Shown: positions 1-6,632 of the stretch, in pieces
Layout: each line of letters starts with the position of its first letter
Position numbering within the stretch: position 1 is the first letter of the stretch
Assembly (NCBI GenBank): GCA_903918595.1
Contig: CAIXFB010000332.1
Location: forward strand, 1 to 7,819
Source of the DNA: an uncultured Actinomycetes bacterium
Lineage (GTDB): Bacteria > Actinomycetota > Actinomycetes > S36-B12
DNA: 7,819 nt
Reading direction: 5' to 3'
Translations under genes and position numbers: made by a program
The notes under the pieces: model-generated
The model's database searches: none
Told to the model about the DNA's origin: nothing
The model's input: the letters and a program-made list of their open reading frames with translations, nothing else

Positions 1-603
1 GTAGCCCGTATACCCCTCTTTCCCCGCGACATAGTCTTGGTGCAGGGCATCGAGCCCAATATGAAGTGGCAGCAATTCACCCGCGAGATTCTTGGGCTCG
101 CCGCTGAGTTGGATGTAAATTTGGTGATCACCTTGGGCGCATTGCTCTCCGACAGCCCACACACCCGGCCCGTGCCTGTTTCAGGATCCACAACGGATTC
201 ACAATTGGGTGCCGCCCTCGATCTTGAACCCTCACATTACGAAGGTCCCACTGGGATTGTCGGAGTCATCCAGGAAGCGTGTTCTCGGTTCGGGATACCC
301 GCTGTTTCCCTGTGGGCTCAGGTCCCGCACTACGTCGCCTCACCACCTTGCCCCAAAGCAACACTCGCCTTAGTTCGCCGAATCGAAGACGTACTAGATA
401 TTCCTGTGCCGTTGGGTGAATTGGTTGAAGAGTCCAGGGCTTGGGAAGTTGGTGTCAATGAGCTAGCCGAAGATGATGAAGAAGTTGCCGATTATGTTCG
501 CCAACTCGAAGAGGCTAGGGACACCACTGAACTACCTGAAGCCTCGGGAGAGGCGATTGCGCGAGAGTTCGAACGTTACCTAAGGCGCCGGGACTCCACC
601 TGA
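1..603 (+). CDS. PAC2-family (proteasome assembly chaperone 2-like) protein, 5'-truncated by window edge
   Basis: The reading frame is open from base 1 (V-A-R-I-P-L-F-P-R-D) to TGA at 601-603, giving 200 residues. A TTG at 37 lies inside conserved sequence and is not the true start. PAC2 proteins of Actinobacteria are usually about 280-320 residues, so roughly 90-120 N-terminal residues lie upstream of the window. Family hallmarks seen in the visible part are G-I-E-P-N with a following K-W (residues 16-22), G-A-L-L-S-D (46-51), Y-E-G-P-T-G (80-85) and A-Q-V-P-H-Y (106-111), followed by a charged, probably coiled C-terminal tail rich in Glu and Arg. The family is named after a eukaryotic proteasome assembly chaperone; the role of the bacterial members is not established. 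PAC2 genes are often found near mshC in Actinobacteria, as here. The stop lies two bases from the convergent pgi stop. Confidence 0.9.
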   Translation, partial: VARIPLFPRDIVLVQGIEPNMKWQQFTREILGLAAELDVNLVITLGALLSDSPHTRPVPVSGSTTDSQLGAALDLEPSHYEGPTGIVGVIQEACSRFGIPAVSLWAQVPHYVASPPCPKATLALVRRIEDVLDIPVPLGELVEESRAWEVGVNELAEDDEEVADYVRQLEEARDTTELPEASGEAIAREFERYLRRRDST

Positions 604-605
604 CG

Positions 606-2231
606 TTATTTCAACTTCAAGTATTGCTTGATTGAAGCTCGAGTAGGTGCGTCTAGCGTTTCATCAGCGGATCGTCCTGTTTCAATTTCGTCAAGAATCC
701 CAAGTGCGACAATCTTGCCAAGCTCCACGCCCCATTGATCGAATGAATTGATTCCCCAGATGGCACCTTGAACAAAAACGCTGTGCTCATACAGTGCAAT
801 CAAGGAGCCCAACGTGAATGGATCGAGCCTTTGGGCCATCAGAACGGTTGTTGGACGATTACCTGGCATCACCTTGTGCAGCGCTAAGGGCACCGGAGTA
901 CCAGCCTCGACCACTTCATCGAGTGTGCGACCCATCGAGAGCACCGATGCTTGGGCAAGTGCATTGGCTACCAACATGTCCTGCTGAATCTGATCCGGAT
1001 ATTCACTCGTTGCGATGATGATCTCGTCAACAGCGACGGTACTTGTCCCTTGGTGCAGTAATTGGTAAAAGGAATGCTGACCGTTTGTTCCAGGCTCGCC
1101 CCAAACAATTGCACCCGTTGCGTAGGTCACTCCGGAACCATCCCGACGAACTGATTTGCCATTACTTTCCATGGTGAGCTGCTGCAGATAGGCGGGGAAA
1201 CGAGCCAGGACGTGCGAGTAAGGCAGCACTGCTGTTGTCTCAATTCCAAGAAAATTCCGATTCCAGACAGCCAAAAGTCCCATTACAATGGGCAAATTGA
1301 CCTCAGCAGGGGCAGATTGGAAGTGCACATCCATCGCCCGAAACCCTTCAAGCATTTCGAAGAAAGCTGCTGGGCCGATAGCAATCATGGTGCTCAGACC
1401 GATCGCACTGTCCATTGAATAACGACCACCGACCCAATCCCAGAAGCCAAAGGTGAAGTCTTCGGTAACGCCAAATTCGGCAACAGCGCTCGCATTTGTC
1501 GACAGCGCAACGAAATGCGAGCCAACTGCGCCCTCCCCCAACTCGCTGACCAGCCAATCCCGGGCAACGCCGGCATTGGTCATGGTCTCTGCTGTAGTGA
1601 AAGTTTTTGATGCCACGATGAACAATGTCGATGCAGGATCGAGTCCGATCAAAGCCTGATGAATATCGGCGGGATCAACATTGGAAACAAATTGCATTTG
1701 AATGTCTGGATCACAAAATGGCGCAAGCGCCTGATAGGCCATGGCCGGACCAAGGTCGGAACCGCCAATCCCGATATTTATGACATGCGAGAATTTCAGT
1801 CCGCTCGCGCCAAGGATCTCGCCCTGACGAACCGCTCCGCTAAATTGCGCCATGCGATGAAGCACCTCGGACACGGATTGTGAAACATCGACATCACCAT
1901 CATGAACGCCCGCCGATAGCGGGGCTCGCAAAGCGGTATGCAGAACCGCCCGATCCTCTGTACTGTTTATGTGGACCCCAGAGAACATTTGGTCACGCAA
2001 CACTTCAACGCCACACTCACTCGCCAGAGCCATCAGACTCTTCACAACATCGCTGTTGACCCGCTGCCGGCTTGCATCCATGAAAATGCTGGCGGCCGAA
2101 ATTCGCAGCCAATCTCGATCGACGGAGCACAAGGACCGAATCGTGCTCCCCCCCACCGAACCCGCTAATTCACTCAATTGAGCCCAAGCAGCAGTGCCTG
2201 TGGGGTCGGAGGTCATCACACGAATCGTCAT
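606..2231 (-). CDS. pgi: glucose-6-phosphate isomerase
   Basis: This cytosolic enzyme interconverts glucose 6-phosphate and fructose 6-phosphate, linking glycolysis, gluconeogenesis and the pentose-phosphate pathway. The 541-residue product is close to the usual 540-550 of the long bacterial/eukaryotic type. Visible motifs are the sugar-phosphate site G-I-G-G-S-D-L-G (154-161) and S-K-T-F-T-T-A-E-T (208-216), PGI signature 1 D-W-V-G-G-R-Y-S (265-272), the catalytic-Glu motif M-E-S-N-G-K (Glu355), G-E-P-G-T-N-G-Q-H with catalytic His386, and signature 2 F-D-Q-W-G-V-E-L-G-K ending in Lys506. All expected active-site residues are present, so the enzyme should work. The ATG at 2231 gives a full-length N-terminus; only a weak AAGG lies upstream, and a second Met at codon 6 is possible. 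The gene is divergent from gnd and convergent with the PAC2 gene. Confidence 0.97.
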   Translation of the reverse strand: MTIRVMTSDPTGTAAWAQLSELAGSVGGSTIRSLCSVDRDWLRISAASIFMDASRQRVNSDVVKSLMALASECGVEVLRDQMFSGVHINSTEDRAVLHTALRAPLSAGVHDGDVDVSQSVSEVLHRMAQFSGAVRQGEILGASGLKFSHVINIGIGGSDLGPAMAYQALAPFCDPDIQMQFVSNVDPADIHQALIGLDPASTLFIVASKTFTTAETMTNAGVARDWLVSELGEGAVGSHFVALSTNASAVAEFGVTEDFTFGFWDWVGGRYSMDSAIGLSTMIAIGPAAFFEMLEGFRAMDVHFQSAPAEVNLPIVMGLLAVWNRNFLGIETTAVLPYSHVLARFPAYLQQLTMESNGKSVRRDGSGVTYATGAIVWGEPGTNGQHSFYQLLHQGTSTVAVDEIIIATSEYPDQIQQDMLVANALAQASVLSMGRTLDEVVEAGTPVPLALHKVMPGNRPTTVLMAQRLDPFTLGSLIALYEHSVFVQGAIWGINSFDQWGVELGKIVALGILDEIETGRSADETLDAPTRASIKQYLKLK

Positions 2232-2284
2232 GGGCCTAGCCTTGCACCTAAGTCAGGAATTTCAGCGAGCTGGAGAGAGTTGTC
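2232..2284. promoter_or_regulatory. Divergent pgi/gnd intergenic region
   Basis: These 53 bases separate the two divergent start codons and must hold, or overlap, the promoters of both pgi (leftward) and gnd (rightward), unless the promoters lie inside the opposing coding sequences. I could not find a convincing -35/-10 pair in either direction and saw no clear inverted repeat for an operator. The assignment rests on gene arrangement only. Shared regulation of the two sugar-phosphate genes is plausible but is an inference. Confidence 0.45.
2272..2277 (+). promoter_or_regulatory. Shine-Dalgarno site of gnd
   Basis: GGAGAG lies 7 bases before the ATG at 2285. This is a strong purine-rich site at ideal spacing and fixes the gnd start. 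Confidence 0.75.
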
Positions 2285-3310
2285 ATGAACTCGTTTTCGA
2301 CATTTGGCATGGTTGGCCTGGGGCGCATGGGCGCGGGCCTTGTGAAGCGCGCTCGTCACGGCGGGATATCTGCTGTTGGCTTCGATAACTCAGTCGCCAA
2401 TGTCGATGCCTTGGCTGGCGCAGGATTCGCCGGAGCCCAAAATCTGGAGGACCTTGCTCGCCAGCTGCCCGCACCCAGGGTGGTGTGGATCATGGTTCCA
2501 GCCGGAGACATCACGGAGACGGTCGTCACGGAACTACTCACCGTTCTCGAGCCTGGTGACGTCATCATTGACGGCGGCAACTCCTACTATCGAGACGATA
2601 TTCGCCGCGCAGGTATCGCGGCCGAACAGGGGATTACATATCTCGATGTGGGCACGTCTGGTGGCGTGTGGGGATTTGACCGAGGCTTCTCGCTGATGAT
2701 CGGCGGCCCGGCCGAGGTGGTTTCGTGGCTTTCACCACTGTGGGATGCGCTCAGCCCTGGCGTCGACGCGGCTCCACGAACAAACCCAGATCGTGCAGCG
2801 ATTGCCTCGCAGGAACATGGCTGGCTGCATTGTGGCCCGAGCGGAGCAGGGCACTTCGTCAAGATGGTGCATAACGGCATCGAGTACGGATTGATGGCTG
2901 CGTATGCAGAAGGTCTCAATGTGCTCAAGCATGCAAATGCTGGCAAGCAGGTCAGGGACTCTGATGCGGAGACAGCACCGCTTTCTAATCCGCAGTTCTA
3001 CCAATATGACTTTGACATACCCGCCATTGCCGAGGTGTGGAGACGAGGATCAGTCGTGGGGTCCTGGCTCCTTGATCTGACTGCATCAGCACTTGCTGCA
3101 GACCCGCATCTAGAAGACTTCAAAGGTCAAGTCTCAGATTCTGGTGAGGGTAGATGGACGGCTATTGCCGCCATCGAAGAAGGTATACCCGCTCCAGTTT
3201 TGACAGCGGCTCTGCAGGCCAGATTCGACTCGCAGGGATCGTCGTTGTTCGCAAACAAGATCCTGAGTGCAATGCGCCGACAGTTTGGCGGGCACTCGGA
3301 GAAGACTTAG
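2285..3310 (+). CDS. gnd: 6-phosphogluconate dehydrogenase, decarboxylating, short (GndA-like) type
   Basis: It oxidatively decarboxylates 6-phosphogluconate to ribulose 5-phosphate in the cytosol. At 341 residues it belongs to the short class (about 300-340) rather than the 470-residue class of E. coli Gnd. The N-terminal Rossmann domain has G-L-G-R-M-G (11-16) and I-D-G-G-N-S (95-100); D-V-G-T-S-G-G-V-W-G (121-130) is characteristic of the short class. The catalytic segment is G-A-G-H-F-V-K-M-V-H-N-G-I-E-Y-G (187-202), with Lys193, Asn197 and Glu200 at the spacing of the known catalytic Lys, Asn and Glu. The C-terminal all-helical domain includes S-D-S-G-E-G-R-W (284-291). Asp34, at the end of the predicted second strand (V-G-F-D-N-S), suggests NAD+ rather than NADP+ preference, since NADP-dependent members usually carry Arg/Thr or similar there. 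The TAG stop overlaps the mshC stop on the other strand. Confidence 0.95.
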   Translation: MNSFSTFGMVGLGRMGAGLVKRARHGGISAVGFDNSVANVDALAGAGFAGAQNLEDLARQLPAPRVVWIMVPAGDITETVVTELLTVLEPGDVIIDGGNSYYRDDIRRAGIAAEQGITYLDVGTSGGVWGFDRGFSLMIGGPAEVVSWLSPLWDALSPGVDAAPRTNPDRAAIASQEHGWLHCGPSGAGHFVKMVHNGIEYGLMAAYAEGLNVLKHANAGKQVRDSDAETAPLSNPQFYQYDFDIPAIAEVWRRGSVVGSWLLDLTASALAADPHLEDFKGQVSDSGEGRWTAIAAIEEGIPAPVLTAALQARFDSQGSSLFANKILSAMRRQFGGHSEKT

Positions 3311-4542
3311 CCCTGCTCCAGGCGCACGCCGAGAAGTGCATCGACCAAGTCCTGGATCAATTGCGGTGCCGATGAATCGTCGCCAACTCCGTCCACAGCA
3401 GCACGAGCCCACTCATCGATAGCGTCGAGGATTTCTGGCGTACGAAGATCTTGGGCGAGGTAATCACGAACACGCGTCAATACCTCCTGCCCATCTGGAC
3501 CAGCCGCAGCAGAGGTTCCAGTTCGCCACAAAGCTAGCCGGCGTTCTGCCCCTTCGAGACCTTGGACGGTCCAGGTCCAATCGGATCGGTAATGGTGAGC
3601 CAACAGCGCCAGCCGAATCGCCATGGGCTCAACGCCTTCGTGTCGCAGTGCGGAGACGAAAACGAGGTTGCCGCGAGATTTTGACATCTTGTGGCCCTGC
3701 CAGGCCACCATTCCAGAATGCACATAAGCATCCGCAAAAGGAGAAGCACCGGTAATTCTCTGAGCCTCAACAGCTCCCATTTCATGGTGCGGGAAGCTCA
3801 GATCGCTCCCACCACCTTGCACATCAATCTGCTCCCCTAAGTAGTCCAAGGCGATTGCTGTGCATTCAATGTGCCACCCCGGCCGACCGTGGCCCAATGG
3901 CGTGTCCCATGCGGGCTCATCCGGCCGCGCAGACTGCCACACCAGGCAATCAAGAGGATCGCGCTTTCCCGGCCGGGCAGGATCTCCACCCCGTTGGCCA
4001 AAAATATCGAGCATCTCAGCTTCGGAGAGGTTCGCCACGGATCCGAAATCCGGGTCCGAATGCACCGAGAAATACAGGTCGTCATCGACCGCGTAGACCT
4101 CTCCAGATTCCTGGAGCTTCATGACATAACCAGCAACTGCAGGAATTGACTCAACTGCCCCGATGTAATGACGGGGTGGAATCACTCGCAGCTCAGTCAT
4201 ATCCTCCCGGAACAGCGCTGTTTCTCGCTCCGCAATTGCCCGCCAATCCTGACCCGTTGCCACTGCACGCTCAAGCAGCGGATCGTCAATGTCAGTGACA
4301 TTTTGGACGTAGTCAACCTCCCGACCGGCGTCTCGCCAAGCACGGTTCACCAGATCAAAGGCAACATATGTATTCGCATGGCCGATGTGGGTTGCGTCGT
4401 AAGGGGTTATTCCACACACATACATTTTTGCTAGAGGTTGGGTTCCCACCGGTACGATCTGCTTGCTGGACGTGTCAAACAGATGTAGTTGACTTCCCGA
4501 TCCAGGGAGATCGGGGATATCAACCGAAGGCCACGACTGCAC
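3307..4542 (-). CDS. mshC: cysteine--1-D-myo-inosityl 2-amino-2-deoxy-alpha-D-glucopyranoside ligase (mycothiol synthesis)
   Basis: MshC activates cysteine with ATP and joins it to the amine of GlcN-inositol, the step before MshD acetylation in making mycothiol, the main actinobacterial thiol. It derives from cysteinyl-tRNA synthetase. The 411-residue product has the class I signatures H-I-G-H (52-55) and K-M-S-K-S (285-289). Likely zinc ligands are Cys43 (Y-V-C-G-I-T-P-Y-D), Cys227 (G-W-H-I-E-C) and a His of P-H-H-E (252-254). Length near 412 and the N-terminus M-Q-S-W-P with D-L-P-G-S-G (11-16) are typical of MshC and unlike true CysS, which is longer with a C-terminal tRNA-binding part. 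The start is GTG at 4542, supported by this conserved N-terminus; the upstream Shine-Dalgarno is weak (AGG about 11 bases before). It lies 31 bases after the kinase-like gene and is probably the last gene of the operon. Confidence 0.96.
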   Translation of the reverse strand: MQSWPSVDIPDLPGSGSQLHLFDTSSKQIVPVGTQPLAKMYVCGITPYDATHIGHANTYVAFDLVNRAWRDAGREVDYVQNVTDIDDPLLERAVATGQDWRAIAERETALFREDMTELRVIPPRHYIGAVESIPAVAGYVMKLQESGEVYAVDDDLYFSVHSDPDFGSVANLSEAEMLDIFGQRGGDPARPGKRDPLDCLVWQSARPDEPAWDTPLGHGRPGWHIECTAIALDYLGEQIDVQGGGSDLSFPHHEMGAVEAQRITGASPFADAYVHSGMVAWQGHKMSKSRGNLVFVSALRHEGVEPMAIRLALLAHHYRSDWTWTVQGLEGAERRLALWRTGTSAAAGPDGQEVLTRVRDYLAQDLRTPEILDAIDEWARAAVDGVGDDSSAPQLIQDLVDALLGVRLEQG

Positions 4543-4573
4543 GCTCAGAGCCTACCGAGGTCACACCGCGCGG

Positions 4574-5356
4574 CTAAAACACCGGCCATGGAATCGATGG
4601 CCACTCCGCTGAGGGCACAGGGTATGTGCGCGTCATCAATAGTTCTTGAACACGTGATCGGAGTGCTTTGCGTTCGGCGCCATTAAGCCACCCGTCGATC
4701 TGTCCTAGTGGCGTAGCCAGTTGCTGTTGCAGCCTCGTGAGGGCATTCAGGTGATCGTCGGTCAGAGCCTCGCCCGCCCAACCCCACAAGACCGTGCGGA
4801 GTTTGTTTTCGCTGTTGAGCGCAATGCCATGATCGATTCCAAATACGCGGCCTTCGAGGTCAACGATGATGTGGCCAGCCTTGCGATCGGCGTTGTTCAC
4901 GACGGCATCTAGAAGCGCGAGATCACGGAGCCGGTCGTGATCGGAATGGATGAGCTCAACAATTGCGTTCTCGTTATCTCGCGCTCGGAGAACAGTTCGC
5001 CAGCCCGGGAACAACTCACCATTGGGGACGACGTCGACCAAGGCCTGGGATTCGTCTTCCTCGATCCACTGCTGACACATCCCGGCACCGAGTTGACCTT
5101 CCTCGCGCCACACGGTCAAAGGCACAAGGTTGAATCCAAGAGCATGATCTATTGCCCACACAGCGACCTCGCGCCCGCTGAGTGTCCCTTCCGGGAAATC
5201 CCACAACGGTCGCTCACCCGAGATGGGCTTGTAGACCGCAAGAGCTTCTTCATCACCATTCATCGCGACCAGAAAAGTCCCGTTACTCGCTCCCTGCAAT
5301 TGGCCCAGAATCTCCATCGGCGCCTCGCTGAGCATCTGCGCCGAGACCGCACCCAC
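4574..5356 (-). CDS. SCO1664-family protein, phosphatidylinositol-kinase-like (TIGR03843 type)
   Basis: This gene encodes a 260-residue cytosolic protein distantly related to PI3/PI4 kinases; the substrate is unknown. Visible elements, numbered from the GTG start, are a G-x-S-N-G-T-F-L nucleotide-loop-like segment (23-30), Y-K-P with the likely ATP-binding Lys43, R-E-V-A-V-W with Glu63, the catalytic-loop-like L-L-D-A-V-V-N-N-A-D-R-K-A-G-H (148-162; Asp157 the probable catalytic base, matching D-R-x-x-G-N of PI kinases), and G-I-D-H-G (173-177; Asp175 as the metal-binding DFG counterpart). The C-terminus W-P-S-I-P-W-P-V-F is characteristic of the family. The frame extends upstream to a TTG at 5395, but that would overlap DUF3090 by 37 bases; GTG at 5356 sits two bases after the DUF3090 stop with a strong Shine-Dalgarno, so I chose it. 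Homologues include M. tuberculosis Rv2133c. It forms a conserved actinobacterial trio with the next two genes. Confidence 0.88.
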   Translation of the reverse strand: MGAVSAQMLSEAPMEILGQLQGASNGTFLVAMNGDEEALAVYKPISGERPLWDFPEGTLSGREVAVWAIDHALGFNLVPLTVWREEGQLGAGMCQQWIEEDESQALVDVVPNGELFPGWRTVLRARDNENAIVELIHSDHDRLRDLALLDAVVNNADRKAGHIIVDLEGRVFGIDHGIALNSENKLRTVLWGWAGEALTDDHLNALTRLQQQLATPLGQIDGWLNGAERKALRSRVQELLMTRTYPVPSAEWPSIPWPVF

Positions 5357-5358
5357 AG

Positions 5359-5928
5359 TTAGATCCTTCGTCTGTAGCCATTTGCCCGTGGGCAAATATG
5401 ACCACTCGGATCAAGCGGTTGCTGACAGAAGGGACATGGCGGCCTGCCTGCACCCACTACAACTCGGGAACGTTCAGCAAAAGCTCTCGCTCGTCCTGGG
5501 CTAAGCCACACCCGCAACGTATCGGGGCCGGCAGAATCGTCGTCGGCAATATCAGGGACCTCAAAATCCTCGTCCTCGATAACAGCGTGCGCCTCGATAA
5601 CAACCCGCAGCGAACCTTCATCCCACCCCAAGGCCATTGCCCCAATTCGAAACTCCTCAATGAGGGGTAGATCCAGCGGCGCATTGTCAGCATCATCTGT
5701 CGGAGGGCGGTCAGGAATTACACCTTCAGGTGCTCTGGTGTCGCGGACCTCGTCGAGAAGTTGATCTACCCGCTCAGCAAGCACAATTGCTTGAGACTTC
5801 TCAAAGACCGCGCTCGTCACCTGTGCCCCTTCGCGAGCCTGCAGGTAAAAAGTGCGTTCCCCCGGCATGCCAACAGTTCCAATGATGAACCGATCAGGGT
5901 CACTGAATTCAAATACTCGACGGCTCAT
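5359..5928 (-). CDS. DUF3090 family protein with C-terminal zinc ribbon (TIGR03847 type)
   Basis: This 189-residue protein has unknown function and belongs to DUF3090, which is largely actinobacterial. The N-terminus S-R-R-V-F-E-F-S-D-P-D-R-F (2-14) with G-x-x-G-x-R-T-F-Y-L-Q-A (about 20-31) is typical. The middle (about 60-135) is acidic. The C-terminus has a probable zinc site, C-P-F-C (165-168) followed by G-H-I-C-P-R-A-N-G-Y (176-185), with Cys165, Cys168, His177 and Cys179 as likely ligands. No signal peptide or membrane segment is visible. The ATG overlaps the TGA of the upstream histidine phosphatase gene by four bases (ATGA), so translation is probably coupled. The gene is the middle member of the conserved phosphatase - DUF3090 - kinase-like trio. 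It may be an adaptor or scaffold between the two enzymes, but that is a guess from context. Confidence 0.9.
   Translation of the reverse strand: MSRRVFEFSDPDRFIIGTVGMPGERTFYLQAREGAQVTSAVFEKSQAIVLAERVDQLLDEVRDTRAPEGVIPDRPPTDDADNAPLDLPLIEEFRIGAMALGWDEGSLRVVIEAHAVIEDEDFEVPDIADDDSAGPDTLRVWLSPGRARAFAERSRVVVGAGRPPCPFCQQPLDPSGHICPRANGYRRRI
5364..5369 (-). promoter_or_regulatory. Shine-Dalgarno site fixing the kinase-like gene start
   Basis: On the minus strand GAAGGA lies 7 bases before the GTG at 5356. It sits inside the last codons of the DUF3090 gene. It decides the start in favour of GTG 5356 over TTG 5395. Confidence 0.75.
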
Positions 5929-6632
5929 GCTCCCGCTCCCCCACCGATTGCCGCATCGCTCGACTTTGCGCGCCGCTTTTTGGGTGTCCGTGAAAACCTG
6001 GCGGCCAACGCTGACAAGTCTTCACCGTTGTCATTGGTGCGAGAAACAAAAGGTCGCAAGGGTGCATATTCAATAATGCTGACAGAGCAAGGATCGACCG
6101 AAAGTCGCTGGAAGTGATCTAGGTGCATGCCAAGAGCATCTGCCAAGATCGCCTTGATGACATCGCCGTGGCTCACCACAGCGTAAATAGCATCTGGTCC
6201 AATGATTTCGTTCCATTGGCGAATACCTCGAACAGCGCGCATCTGCATTTCCATCATCGACTCACCCGACGGAAAGGTCACCGAGCTTGGGTGTCCCTGC
6301 ACCTGCTTCCACACGGACTCTTTCGAAAGTTCCTTTAAGCTCCGGCCAGTCCAACTGCCGTAATCACACTCAATAAATGCGGCATCTTCCTGAAGGACCA
6401 GTTCTCGACCTTTCAATCCTTGCTCCAACAGAATGGCTTCCGCTGTGCTCACGGTTCTCTCTAATGGCGAGGACACCACCGCGCGCAAGGGCAGATCAGC
6501 CAGACGCCGAGCCGTTCTCTCCGCTTGTGTGACTCCATGGTCGTCGAGGTGTACACCCGGGGTTCGACCAGCAAGAATCCCGGACGCATTAGCAGCTGTG
6601 CGGCCATGCCTCACGAGCACCACGGTTGTCAT
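5925..6632 (-). CDS. Histidine phosphatase superfamily protein, probable phosphomutase (MSMEG_4193 family, TIGR03848 type)
   Basis: This 235-residue cytosolic enzyme belongs to the phosphoglycerate mutase/histidine phosphatase superfamily. The catalytic R-H-G is at 8-10 (His9 is the phosphorylated residue). The second arginine is in S-S-P-L-E-R-T (Arg59), the acid/base Glu is probably Glu88 (I-E-C-D-Y-G-S-W), and the second His is in V-S-H-G-D (His155). All core residues are present. The substrate is unknown; the pairing with a PI-kinase-like gene has led the family to be described as a probable phosphomutase, and simple phosphatase action is equally possible. The last 22 residues are basic then Gly/Ala-rich (T-P-K-K-R-R-A-K to G-G-G-A-G-A) and lie outside the catalytic fold. 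The start ATG at 6632 has AGGG 7 bases upstream. The M. tuberculosis counterpart is Rv2135c. Confidence 0.92.
   Translation of the reverse strand: MTTVVLVRHGRTAANASGILAGRTPGVHLDDHGVTQAERTARRLADLPLRAVVSSPLERTVSTAEAILLEQGLKGRELVLQEDAAFIECDYGSWTGRSLKELSKESVWKQVQGHPSSVTFPSGESMMEMQMRAVRGIRQWNEIIGPDAIYAVVSHGDVIKAILADALGMHLDHFQRLSVDPCSVSIIEYAPLRPFVSRTNDNGEDLSALAARFSRTPKKRRAKSSDAAIGGGAGA
5936..5942 (-). promoter_or_regulatory. Shine-Dalgarno site of DUF3090 gene, inside the phosphatase 3' end
   Basis: On the minus strand GGGGGAG lies 7 bases before the DUF3090 ATG at 5928. It is formed by the codons of the Gly-rich tail of the histidine phosphatase (G-G-G-A-G-A), so one stretch serves as both coding sequence and ribosome binding site. 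Confidence 0.7.

Noticed and set aside
37..603. PAC2 gene as a complete 188-residue gene starting at TTG 37
   Set aside because: The frame continues to base 1 with conserved family residues (P-L-F-P-R-D), and the family is much longer, so the gene is truncated by the window edge.
615..637. Inverted repeat CTTCAA / TTGAAG as a terminator between pgi and PAC2
   Set aside because: The stem is only 6 AT-rich pairs with an 11-base loop, lies within pgi coding sequence and has no T-run. It is likely chance.
2587..2946. 119-residue minus-strand open frame antisense to gnd
   Set aside because: It is entirely opposite the conserved gnd frame, Ser/Pro-rich without a family resemblance, and best explained as codon-bias shadow.
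3307..4542. Cysteinyl-tRNA synthetase (cysS)
   Set aside because: The H-I-G-H and K-M-S-K-S motifs fit both, but the 411-residue length, the M-Q-S-W-P N-terminus and the lack of a long C-terminal tRNA-binding part fit MshC.
4937..5362. 141-residue plus-strand open frame antisense to the kinase-like gene
   Set aside because: It has no recognisable domain and lies wholly opposite well-supported coding sequence; it is an antisense shadow.
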